Assembly (NCBI RefSeq): GCF_003048255.1
Contig: NZ_CP028487.1
Location: 2,108,001-2,172,000, forward strand
Length of the DNA stretch: 64,000 nt
Source: Yersinia massiliensis
GTDB taxonomy: Bacteria > Pseudomonadota > Gammaproteobacteria > Enterobacterales > Enterobacteriaceae
Reading direction: 5' to 3'
Shown: positions 54,058 to 62,435 of the stretch, in pieces
Layout: every line of letters begins with the position of its first letter
Position numbering within the stretch: the stretch's first letter is position 1
The notes under the pieces: generated by a model
Seen by the model: only the letters and a program-made list of their open reading frames with translations
Told to the model about the DNA's origin: nothing
Databases searched by the model: none
Made by a program: the position numbers and the translations under genes

Positions 54058-56655
54058 ATGAATAGAAATTCCCAAAATCCCACTAATCGCTCTGTGACTC
54101 TTGTTTGCAGGGCGGAATCAAGACATCAGCATCTCCAAACCAAGATGTCGGTATTAACTATTCTTATCTGTGCGGTGTTGAGCCACACACCCGCATTCGC
54201 AGCATTTACGCCTGAAGTTATTAATAGCGTAGTTACCGGTGAAGCTCTTGATACTGGTGATGTACAAAATATAGGAATGGGGGGTATTGCCGAAGAGACC
54301 ACCATTAGTGGTACACGTTTGTCTCCTGGAAAGCAGAATGTCAACGAGGGTGGCACAACCAACGGCACCACGCTTAATAATTATGGGGAGCAGAGTGTCA
54401 ACGTGGGAGGGATATCCAATGACACTATAATTAATGATAGTGGGGCTCAGAATGTCATCGTGGGAGGGATATCCAATGGCACTATGATTAATAATAGTGG
54501 GACTCAGAATGTCAGAGGGGTAGCCAACGGCACCACAGTTAATAATTATGGGAATCAGAATGTCTATGGAGGAACTGCTAACGGCACCACGGTTAATAAT
54601 AATGGAGATCAAATTATCCGAAGCGATGGTGTGGCTAATGATACAACGATAAATGACAGTGGGTATCAGGTTATCTACAATAACGGAATAGCCAACAACA
54701 CGACCATAAATGACAGTGGGTATCAGGTTATCTACGATGACGGAATAGTGAACAACGCCACGATAAATAACAGTGGTGTTCAATTAGTCTACGGTAATAG
54801 CTCGGCCAATAGCACTACGATAAATGACAATGGGCGACAATCAGTCTACGGTACAGCCCATAATACAACGTTAAATAGCCATGGCTCTATAAATATATAT
54901 GCCGGAGGTAAGATTACCGGCCAGACAATAATCAACGATCTGGCTACCATTACGGGTGCTGGACCACTGCAAAATGAAGGCGAGCTGATTTTCCAACGCA
55001 GTGCCGATTATTTGCTGAGTTTCGATCTGGGTAGTACCGGTAGCCTGATACAAAATGGCCCATATGCCCTGACATTGTCTGTTGCTAGCAGCTATAGCGG
55101 TGCCACCATTATTAATGGCGGCAGTATTAAAGCCGGTGCTGACAATGTATTCAGTACCCTTTCGGATTACACCACCTATACGGGTGGGACGTTGGATTTA
55201 GATGGTTACAACCAGACGCTCCAATCCCTCAATAATGGCGGGACTGTGAATTTTGGCGGTATTGGCGGTAACACCTTAACTATCATCGGCGATTATATTG
55301 GTCACAATGGCCTGCTGAATATGAATTCGGTACTGGAGGATGACGGCTCAATTACAGACAAACTGGCTATTGGCGGCAATACCTCCGGCAACACCTATGT
55401 ACAAGTGAACAATTTGGGTGGCAGCGGTGCTCAGACTCTTAATGGTATTGAACTCATTACTGTAGCCGGCAATTCCGCGGGTGAATTCACCCAAAGCGGG
55501 CGCATTGTCGCAGGGGCTTATGATTATTACTTAGAGCGCGGTATTGGCGGCAATGAAGCTAACTGGTATTTACAAAGCTCGATCCCGACAAGTGTGCCGG
55601 GACCTGGTATTCCAGACGTTCCAGACGTTCCAGATGTTCCGGGCGTTCCAGACATTCCGGGCGAACCTTCACCACCGATGGTCGAGCGGTCAGAAGCCAG
55701 CAGTTACAGTGCTAACCTTGCGGCTGCCAATAATATGTTTGTCACCCGCATGCATGACCGTCTGGGTGAAACTCACTATGTTGATGCCTTGACCGGCGAG
55801 CATAAAATCACCAGTCTCTGGTTACGTACAGAAGGCGGTCATAACCGTTCTCGCGATACACAAGACCAATTACGCACCCAAAGTAACCGTTATGTGATGC
55901 AACTGGGGGGGGATATTGCCCAGTGGAGCCACAATGGTGCAGATCGTTTCCATCTGGGCATCATGGGTGGATACGGTAACAGCAAAAGCACCACTGAGTC
56001 ACGACTGTCGGGCTACAGCGCTCGCGCCTCAGTGGATGGTTATAGCACTGGCGTATATGGCACCTGGTATGCCAACAGTGCCGATAAAACGGGCTTGTAT
56101 GTCGATAGTTGGGCACAATACAGCTGGTTCAATAACAGGGTTAATGGTCAGGAGTTAGCGGCTGAAGAGTATAAATCCAAAGGAGTCACCGCCTCGATTG
56201 AGAGTGGCTATACCTTTAAAGTGGGCGAAAATGCAGCGAAAAACGCCAGCTACTTTATCCAACCGAAAGCACAGGTCACCTGGATGGGAGTTAAAGCCGA
56301 TGACCACAAAGAAGCCAATGGCACGCGTGTCTCAGGTGAAGGTGATGGTAATATTCAAACTCGCTTAGGAATGAAAGCCTTTATGAACGGCTACGCTGAT
56401 CAGGATAAAGGTAAAGACCGCGAATTCCAGCCGTTTGTGGAAGCCAACTGGATCCACAATACCAAAGACTTTGGCACTACGATGAATGGCATGACGGTGA
56501 AACAAGCCGGTGCTGCCAATATTGGTGAACTGAAGTTGGGTGTTGAAGGCCAGTTGAGCAAAAAGGTAAATGTCTGGGGTAATGTTGGTCAGCAGGTGGG
56601 TAACAAAGGCTACAGCGATACCGCAGTAATGTTAGGGGTGAAATATAACTTCTAA
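54058..56655 (+). CDS. AIDA-type autotransporter adhesin
   Basis: An 865-residue type Va secreted protein. An extended signal peptide (about 1-53, ending THTPAFAA-like) is followed by a passenger with about ten degenerate repeats of 17-20 residues on the theme NGTTVNNYGNQNVYGG (about 85-300), typical of self-associating AIDA-I/TibA adhesins. A beta-helical part (about 300-515), a Pro-rich linker (PDVPDVPDVPGVPDIPG) and a 12-strand autotransporter barrel (about 580-865) ending in GVKYNF follow. ATG 54058 has an AGAGG site. A TTG at 54022 is less likely. It probably mediates aggregation or adhesion. Confidence 0.9.
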   Translation: MNRNSQNPTNRSVTLVCRAESRHQHLQTKMSVLTILICAVLSHTPAFAAFTPEVINSVVTGEALDTGDVQNIGMGGIAEETTISGTRLSPGKQNVNEGGTTNGTTLNNYGEQSVNVGGISNDTIINDSGAQNVIVGGISNGTMINNSGTQNVRGVANGTTVNNYGNQNVYGGTANGTTVNNNGDQIIRSDGVANDTTINDSGYQVIYNNGIANNTTINDSGYQVIYDDGIVNNATINNSGVQLVYGNSSANSTTINDNGRQSVYGTAHNTTLNSHGSINIYAGGKITGQTIINDLATITGAGPLQNEGELIFQRSADYLLSFDLGSTGSLIQNGPYALTLSVASSYSGATIINGGSIKAGADNVFSTLSDYTTYTGGTLDLDGYNQTLQSLNNGGTVNFGGIGGNTLTIIGDYIGHNGLLNMNSVLEDDGSITDKLAIGGNTSGNTYVQVNNLGGSGAQTLNGIELITVAGNSAGEFTQSGRIVAGAYDYYLERGIGGNEANWYLQSSIPTSVPGPGIPDVPDVPDVPGVPDIPGEPSPPMVERSEASSYSANLAAANNMFVTRMHDRLGETHYVDALTGEHKITSLWLRTEGGHNRSRDTQDQLRTQSNRYVMQLGGDIAQWSHNGADRFHLGIMGGYGNSKSTTESRLSGYSARASVDGYSTGVYGTWYANSADKTGLYVDSWAQYSWFNNRVNGQELAAEEYKSKGVTASIESGYTFKVGENAAKNASYFIQPKAQVTWMGVKADDHKEANGTRVSGEGDGNIQTRLGMKAFMNGYADQDKGKDREFQPFVEANWIHNTKDFGTTMNGMTVKQAGAANIGELKLGVEGQLSKKVNVWGNVGQQVGNKGYSDTAVMLGVKYNF
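55612..55665 (+). repeat. Six 9-bp tandem units coding the Pro-rich linker
   Basis: CCAGACGTT, CCAGACGTT, CCAGATGTT, CCGGGCGTT, CCAGACATT, CCGGGCGAA in direct succession. Each codes P-D/G-V/I/E. The identical neighbours allow slippage in steps of three residues without loss of frame. Confidence 0.88.
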
Positions 56656-56677
56656 TACTGACTAAAAAATAGAAGTA

Positions 56678-56712
56678 AACAAGCCGGGCTATTAAGTCCG
56701 GTTTTGTCTTTT
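56678..56712 (+). terminator. Terminator of the autotransporter gene
   Basis: AAGCCGG-GCTATTAAGT-CCGGTTTTGTCTTTT, 23 bp after the stop. A moderate stem with a T-rich tail. Confidence 0.7.
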
Positions 56713-57042
56713 ATGTTTGATGAGGCAGGTGCCGATCGAAGCCGTTACTGTGGTACTGGTAAAACGCTGAGGGAAGCAATGACCATCTCGGTCTCGGCGC
56801 TGGTCCGAACACCGATGAGCAGCTTAGCAACTGCTCATAAAATGAAGTAGAAATTGGATATGACTCTGGTTCTGATTATTTCATCCTCCATCCTCACTTT
56901 ACCGTATATATTGGGCGACTGGATTGAAATGAACAGCCTCTTTTAGGTCATATCGTACTCGATAATTTAGATAGAAATAACAATAAGAGCCACTATCGTA
57001 ATGGCTCTCAGAGGATTTACAGCATAGTGTTAATAATAAGAT
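56713..57042. other. Gene-free interval after the autotransporter
   Basis: About 330 bases. No supported frame, repeat or terminator apart from a short GAGCCA/TGGCTC pair at 56989-57007 near the end of the next gene. Confidence 0.4.
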
Positions 57043-57309
57043 TTACTGAGGTCTGCAAAAGAAAACGTTAACCCAAGCCCCAGGGGTTGTTAGCATATAT
57101 TTAGCCTTTGCTTGATTGGCAGCGTCAGCTTCGCTGTTAGCTGTAAAGGTCCAGTCCCATAGCCCAGAGTCAGTTGCATCGCCATAAGCACCACTACATA
57201 TAAATTTCTGGGACTCCAATGGCGCTGCATGTGAAGGTAATGCAGCAAATACAGATAAGAAACAGATTGCTGGGACAATAATTTTCCGGATTACAGTCAA
57301 TATATTCAT
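57043..57309 (-). CDS. Small exported protein of unknown function
   Basis: An 88-residue precursor with a signal peptide ending PSHAA (about residue 28). The mature part of 60 residues has two cysteines (KFICSGAYG and VFFCRPQ) likely to form a disulfide, and an aromatic patch GLWDWTFTANSEADAANQA. No family recognised. Single gene in the accessory segment. Confidence 0.7.
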   Translation of the reverse strand: MNILTVIRKIIVPAICFLSVFAALPSHAAPLESQKFICSGAYGDATDSGLWDWTFTANSEADAANQAKAKYMLTTPGAWVNVFFCRPQ

Positions 57310-57736
57310 CTTTGATTCTCCCGTAAATTTTAATGAGAAATATAAGTGCTGAGAATAAATCAGCGGGTGTACAATATCACTGTAAATAGATGGTTATTTA
57401 AACTTTGAATAAACAAGGTGTAAGTTAATAAGTTAGCGTGTGAAGTTGTATTCTGCTAATAATTTATGTGATGGTATTAATTGCAGTGTCAGGTGGTTAT
57501 ATTCAAGCAAATAGCTTATCTAAAAATAAAGTGATTGTTAATGTGGGTATTGAATGGCGAGTAGTGGTTATTCTAGTTACTCACGGGTTTATCACCATAC
57601 ACTTTGTAAGATTAGGTAGGATTATTGGCTGAAATTTTCGGGCGAATTTTACTTTAAGAATTATCTGGACGTTTCTACTGCTATATTTATAGCTAAGTAT
57701 GTTTCTGCAAGCTTTATCATATTGTGAGGGTAAATA
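57310..57736. other. Gene-free AT-rich interval
   Basis: About 430 bases between divergent small genes. No convincing frame or hairpin was seen. It should contain both promoters. Confidence 0.4.
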
Positions 57737-57874
57737 ATGAGTGAAGAAAACAGAAAGACAAATAGTGACCCTTCGTCTAAAACGGGTGAAAAGCCTTTCC
57801 CAAACAAGATTGGCTATGTCATTGGTATTGTTATATTACTACTCGCAGTTGGCTATATGTTTATGTATTGGTGA
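57737..57874 (+). CDS. Small single-pass membrane protein, 45 residues
   Basis: ATG at 57737 with GAGGGT ahead. A polar N-terminal half (MSEENRKTNSDPSSKTGEK) is followed by one membrane helix (IGYVIGIVILLLAVGYMFMY) that reaches the C-terminus. Not recognised. Overlapping frames in other registers are shadows. Confidence 0.6.
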   Translation: MSEENRKTNSDPSSKTGEKPFPNKIGYVIGIVILLLAVGYMFMYW

Positions 57875-57890
57875 TTATATACGTGGAGTT

Positions 57891-57977
57891 ATGAGAAGCA
57901 AAGCTTTCCTAAACGTCATGAAGGACGCGGATAATGAATTAAAAATTAATCCTGAGGAATTTCTAATCGCCCGTTAA
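57891..57977 (+). CDS. Possible 28-residue peptide
   Basis: ATG at 57891 with GGAG close upstream (spacing only 2 bases). The product MRSKAFLNVMKDADNELKIN ends in PEEFLIAR. It is 16 bp after the small membrane protein and could be a real peptide or the tail of a lost gene. Weak support. Confidence 0.3.
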   Translation: MRSKAFLNVMKDADNELKINPEEFLIAR

Positions 57978-58177
57978 AAAATCATGGGGAAAAACAACGG
58001 TCAGATGATACAATCCACTTGAGATAAATTAAAAAGTGGCACTTATGAATATGAATCTTTGCTGCTGTCCGTTGATGTTCCATCCTCGAATAGCGAATAG
58101 CAGTGGTTATCTGAACGTATAATCACTGCCGCGGAACCAAAACGTTCCATGGCTTTCTTAAATTGGAAGGAAAAGTC

Positions 58178-58807
58178 ATGAATAATAAACACTGGTCAAA
58201 AGTGGAATATCTGCACGCTTCTGTCAAAAACCCAAATATTCTAATCAAAGGTCAACATAGTTACTATAGCGACTGTTGGGATGATGGGTTTGAAAGTTCA
58301 GTTGTCCGTTATCTACACGGAGACAGTGTTAGTCAACAATGGGAACCGCTTGGTCATATTGATCAGCTTATTATTGGCGATTATGTCTGTATTGCCGCAG
58401 AAGCTGTGATATTGATGGGGGGGAATCACAATCATCGGATTGACTTTATTAGCCTTTATCCCTTTATGAGCATGATTAGAGACTCTTATCAGCCAAGAGG
58501 GGATACGGTATTAAGTGATGGCTGTTGGCTGGGTATGCGCTGCATGATTTTGCCTGGCGTTACCGTGGGTGAGGGGGCTGTTATTGCTGCTGGGAGTATA
58601 GTCACAAAAGATATACCGCCTTATGCCATTGTTGGTGGAAATCCAGCTCAGCTCCTAAAGTATCGTTTCTCTGAAGAAACTATCTCGAAGATTTTAAGTC
58701 TGCAAATTTACAATCGCTCTGACGATGAAATAGAAAGGCTTATCCCATTACTCAGTTCTGAAGATATACCTGCTTTGGAATTAGCACTCACTGAGTTAGA
58801 TGCATAA
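58178..58807 (+). CDS. CatB/Vat-type hexapeptide acetyltransferase
   Basis: A 209-residue enzyme of the xenobiotic acetyltransferase family with a left-handed beta-helix. ATG 58178 has AAGGAA six bases upstream. The catalytic His is in MGGNHNHRIDF followed by LYPF, and hexapeptide turns run through VLSDGCWLGMRCMILPGVTV, GEGAVIAAGSIVTKDIPP and AIVGGNPAQLLKYRF. Relatives acetylate chloramphenicol or streptogramins, or other alcohol groups. Chromosomal copies are common and the natural substrate is uncertain. Confidence 0.88.
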   Translation: MNNKHWSKVEYLHASVKNPNILIKGQHSYYSDCWDDGFESSVVRYLHGDSVSQQWEPLGHIDQLIIGDYVCIAAEAVILMGGNHNHRIDFISLYPFMSMIRDSYQPRGDTVLSDGCWLGMRCMILPGVTVGEGAVIAAGSIVTKDIPPYAIVGGNPAQLLKYRFSEETISKILSLQIYNRSDDEIERLIPLLSSEDIPALELALTELDA

Positions 58808-58810
58808 AAT

Positions 58811-58837
58811 CAGCCCCACTTCGGTGGGGCCTTTTTT
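58811..58837 (+). terminator. Rho-independent terminator of the acetyltransferase gene
   Basis: GCCCCAC-TTCG-GTGGGGC followed by CTTTTTT: a UUCG tetraloop stem, 4 bp after the stop. Confidence 0.92.
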
Positions 58838-58960
58838 CTGCATTAGGGGCTGAGTTTAGGGTTACTCAAAGAATCAGCAAAGTTGATAGTGTTGAGTTTC
58901 ATCGGCCAACAGCGGAGTCATCATTTTCACTTAAGTGCATGACGTTATATCGGAAGTGCT

Positions 58961-59155
58961 TCAGTTTGCTTCATCACTGCCCGCGTTGCGGTAAACTTCA
59001 CCACAGATTAATACGACATCAGGTCTTCTTTCATGGAGACGCAACGCAACTGCCATGCACTCATGACGAGTCGCATAGATGTCATCGGTCACAGGCAAAG
59101 CCTCACAGGCATCCATCCCGCAAGTGCTAACCAATAAAACAAATCCTATGAGCAT
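58961..59155 (-). CDS. yebW: YebW-like small exported protein (DUF1482)
   Basis: A 64-residue protein with a GGAG site 6 bases before ATG 59155. A short hydrophobic N-terminus (MLIGFVLLVSTCG) is followed by CEALPVTDDIYATRHECMAV and a last cysteine (LICGEVYRN). The layout and the D-x-Y-x-T-x-x-E/Q-C core resemble E. coli YebW, which in E. coli lies between yebV and pphA. The position here, with yebV 3 kb away, agrees. Function unknown. Confidence 0.65.
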   Translation of the reverse strand: MLIGFVLLVSTCGMDACEALPVTDDIYATRHECMAVALRLHERRPDVVLICGEVYRNAGSDEAN

Positions 59156-59354
59156 ATATTCTCCTTATTTATAGGATTTATATGAGTATAGCGCGTTTAT
59201 CGCTAAGATTGTCCGCTCGTTTTATATTGAACATCAGCGACCGGATAAACGGGTTGCAACTCAGCTAAACTTGACAATGAATGTGGTCACTGCTTTATAA
59301 AATAGCTGTTAATTGGCATTATAGGCAGATGCACTACTTTTTTTAGGATGAGTG

Positions 59355-59603
59355 ATGAAGCAATTTCCTTTTGATAAGCGTTACGAGATTGAAGATGCTA
59401 GCGGTGTTATTGGATACTACATTGATGGTGATGAGTATATCCGTACACAAGATGGTATCCCAGGCTACCGAATTGATGGCTATGAAGTGTATGAACATGA
59501 TGCACCAACAAAGCTTGCCGGTTTTCTGGAAGGGAAACATATCACAACACCGGATGCCGATATTTTACTCACGATTCTAGATGATCAGCAGCCTACAGAA
59601 TAA
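59355..59603 (+). CDS. Small acidic protein with GY-IDG repeats
   Basis: An 82-residue protein from ATG 59355 (AGGA upstream; GTG at 59352 also in frame). Two similar units, GVIGYYIDGDEYI and GIPGYRIDGYEVY, follow each other, then FLEGKHITTPDADILLTILD. No signal or membrane part. Function and family unknown. Confidence 0.65.
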   Translation: MKQFPFDKRYEIEDASGVIGYYIDGDEYIRTQDGIPGYRIDGYEVYEHDAPTKLAGFLEGKHITTPDADILLTILDDQQPTE

Positions 59604-59618
59604 TCTTCTTTTTTTTAG

Positions 59619-60323
<705 letters not shown>

Positions 60324-60591
60324 GCCAAGCATCACATGTGGGGAAGGAACCCCAGTGGCGAAATAATGTTGTGAAATGGCGAAGCAATGTGGTGAGCGGG
60401 GCGGATTTTAATCGTGTAGAAATGAAAAGGAGATAGAAGTAAGCGCGAAATGAAAGGAATATGTTGAGTGAGATTTACTGAATCTGATGTTTTATCAATC
60501 GGTTAGATGGAAATGAAAACAATTTAAGCAGCATATGAGCAGAGAGGTGCTGATTGTGCTACACTATGCGGCCGATAATCAAGGATAAAAC

Positions 60592-60825
60592 ATGAAAAAA
60601 GTCTCAATCATTGCTCAGTGCTTAATAAACGCTAAGAGTTTCAGTGAGATGTCTGAAGCTGAATCCTCGATAAAAAAGGTCTTCAACGATAGTTATGCCG
60701 ATCACTCTTTTGATGAATGGAATACTGATGTTTCAACGTTGAGTGCTAACCGTATTATCAGCTTGGTCGCGGGTGCTTCCAAGGTTCGCGTCAGAGGGTT
60801 GATCCAAGAGTTATGGAACCACTGA
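60592..60825 (+). CDS. Small helical protein of unknown function
   Basis: A 77-residue soluble protein (MKKVSIIAQCLINAKSFSEM, ending RVRGLIQELWNH) with AAGGAT ahead of the ATG and a TACACT element about 35 bp further up. Predicted mostly helical and slightly charged. No motif recognised. Confidence 0.6.
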   Translation: MKKVSIIAQCLINAKSFSEMSEAESSIKKVFNDSYADHSFDEWNTDVSTLSANRIISLVAGASKVRVRGLIQELWNH

Positions 60826-61115
60826 TCCCCGTTGAACAGTTTTCTATGGCTGACTTACCACTTCACTACGCCAAGCATGCACGCCATGCTGCGTGGTGAA
60901 TGTGTTCTCTCTCACTAATGCGACAACTGCCTTTTTCTCTCCTGATATTTATTTCATCAACCAATACTCTCTTGCCGTAACAATACGTCCTAGTGAAAAT
61001 CAGCCATAAAATGGTACGCCTAGAACAGCTAATGTGAGTAAACGATGACTACCCCACGGTTTATTACCGCGAGTTAACCTAAACTAGCAAGGTTACACAA
61101 CGGAGAGGTGAACAA

Positions 61116-61286
61116 ATGTCATTGTTTGATAGCATCAAAAGGCTGGTCAGCAGCAGCAATGTGAAAATTAAATGCCCTGACTGCAACAACGCTTCTGAGC
61201 AAAGCTCAGAAAAGGTGCAGAAAAATACGGCATTAGTGTGCCCGAGGTGTGGCTGTTTATTTTTACCTAAAGACAAGCATAACTGA
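61116..61286 (+). CDS. Small zinc-ribbon protein, YnfU-like
   Basis: A 56-residue protein with a strong GGAGAGGTG site. Two CxxC pairs, KCPDCNN and VCPRCGC, about 28 residues apart, should bind one zinc. QSSEKVQKNTALVCPRC recalls E. coli YnfU-type zinc-ribbon proteins. The family name is tentative. An opposite-strand frame covering the same bases is a shadow. Confidence 0.7.
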   Translation: MSLFDSIKRLVSSSNVKIKCPDCNNASEQSSEKVQKNTALVCPRCGCLFLPKDKHN

Positions 61287-61292
61287 CGGTTA

Positions 61293-61424
61293 TCAGCCAA
61301 AGATCATAGATGCCCACCGCAGCAACATGAGTGCGCCACAGATACACAATAACACCACAAACATTTTCCAATGTTTAGCATGAAAACGTTTAGTCACTCT
61401 CGGGTCCTTACTTGATCTCAGCAT
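61293..61424 (-). CDS. Small membrane protein, 43 residues, YmiA-like
   Basis: ATG at 61424 gives MLRSSKDPRVTKRFHAKHW followed by one membrane helix (KMFVVLLCICGALMLLRWA) and a short tail. The DP-R-x-K-R basic stretch before a single helix recalls YmiA family proteins. The ribosome site is weak. A GTG at 61400 is another possible start. It ends 6 bp from the zinc-ribbon gene on the other strand. Confidence 0.45.
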   Translation of the reverse strand: MLRSSKDPRVTKRFHAKHWKMFVVLLCICGALMLLRWASMIFG

Positions 61425-61576
61425 GGCTGTTTGGCGAGACGCCGTTCTGCGGGATTTATTTGTCTACCGCAACTCAGTTATAGTAGCGAAAATTTATGCT
61501 GATGCGAGCGATAGTTCGCATTGATAAGTGTAAAATGCGTTGCATCAAAAAGATAACGAATAGGAACAATGAAACT

Positions 61577-61966
61577 ATGGCGACAATCCCACAAAAATAT
61601 CAAGATGCTGAACGTTGGGCTTTTGGTGATACCGAGCAAGTGGCTGATGATGTATTAGCATTGGTGCTGGACGGTACTAAGACGGCGACTTGCGCGTCTT
61701 TAGACGACGAAGGTGTTCCACAGGCGGGCGATGTCTTTGTGGTGGTCAATGGTCGAAATGAGCCGGTCTGTGCTGTCGAACTTACCGACGTTGAACTGAA
61801 AACGTTCGATCAGGTGGATGAAGCGCATGCTTTGGCTGAAGGTGAGGGCGATCGAACGTTAACCTACTGGCGTAAAACGCAGCAGCGTTTCTTTGAGGAA
61901 TACGATATGTTCTCACCAGATATGATGCTGATCTGCATGCGGTTTAAGTTACTAGAGAAATTCTAA
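61577..61966 (+). CDS. ASCH-domain protein, YhfF-like
   Basis: A 129-residue protein started at ATG 61577 (MATIPQKYQDAERWAFGDTE). The ASCH core is visible: LVLDGTKTATCASLDDEG with the lysine of GTKT, VCAVELTDVELKTFDQVDEA and HALAEGEGDRTLTYWRKTQQ. ASCH proteins bind RNA or nucleosides, and some are hydrolases of modified nucleosides. A longer frame to 61496 is not supported. This is the second ASCH protein in the window beside YqfB. Confidence 0.8.
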   Translation: MATIPQKYQDAERWAFGDTEQVADDVLALVLDGTKTATCASLDDEGVPQAGDVFVVVNGRNEPVCAVELTDVELKTFDQVDEAHALAEGEGDRTLTYWRKTQQRFFEEYDMFSPDMMLICMRFKLLEKF

Positions 61967-62079
61967 CGGGTGCGTTTGACTCATGAGTCATTGGCCTGCT
62001 AGCCCTGTCGAATAGTAAAGGAAGATGCCGTCTCTCATTAGTTTTCGCTATAGGTTGACGGATCTTCTTGTTGTCATCA

Positions 62080-62322
62080 TCAAGTTACCTTCATGATCCA
62101 AGCATCCTGATTTTGATCATAATGCTGCTTATAAAGTAACCGATCATTGCCATCTAATGTTGCGGGAATACTGGTATGCTCATCCCACCCGTCAAGCTGC
62201 ATGCATAAGTCAGGATCCGATTTGCAGGGAATACTGAGTGTATTCTCGCTTTTCTCCAGCGGTGCAGCTAAAACGGCGTCATCCACTTCGAAACTTCTGA
62301 TTTTCACCACAGTTTTTACCAT
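62080..62322 (-). CDS. yebV: YebV family small protein
   Basis: An 80-residue protein from ATG 62322 with an AGGAAC site (a longer frame to 62406 is not supported). KIRSFEVDDAVL, LSIPCKSDPDLCMQLDGWDE, HTSIPATLDG and YDQNQDAWIMKV agree nearly word for word with E. coli YebV. It is soluble and has two conserved cysteines. Function unknown. The place beside yebW is conserved in E. coli but here 3 kb of other genes lie between. Confidence 0.92.
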   Translation of the reverse strand: MVKTVVKIRSFEVDDAVLAAPLEKSENTLSIPCKSDPDLCMQLDGWDEHTSIPATLDGNDRLLYKQHYDQNQDAWIMKVT

Positions 62323-62435
62323 AATAGTTCCTTTTTTATTGAGTGGTCTGAGGTATGACCAGATTGGCACTTTATTGAGAATAGCTGAGCTAAAGAAAAG
62401 TGCCATCAGGAACGGCTAAAAAATGCAGCAATTTG

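Noticed and set aside
54154..54783. 209-codon minus-strand frame with Ile/Tyr repeats
   Set aside because: Antisense shadow of the AIDA repeats. Its periodicity is the mirror of the coding repeats on the plus strand.
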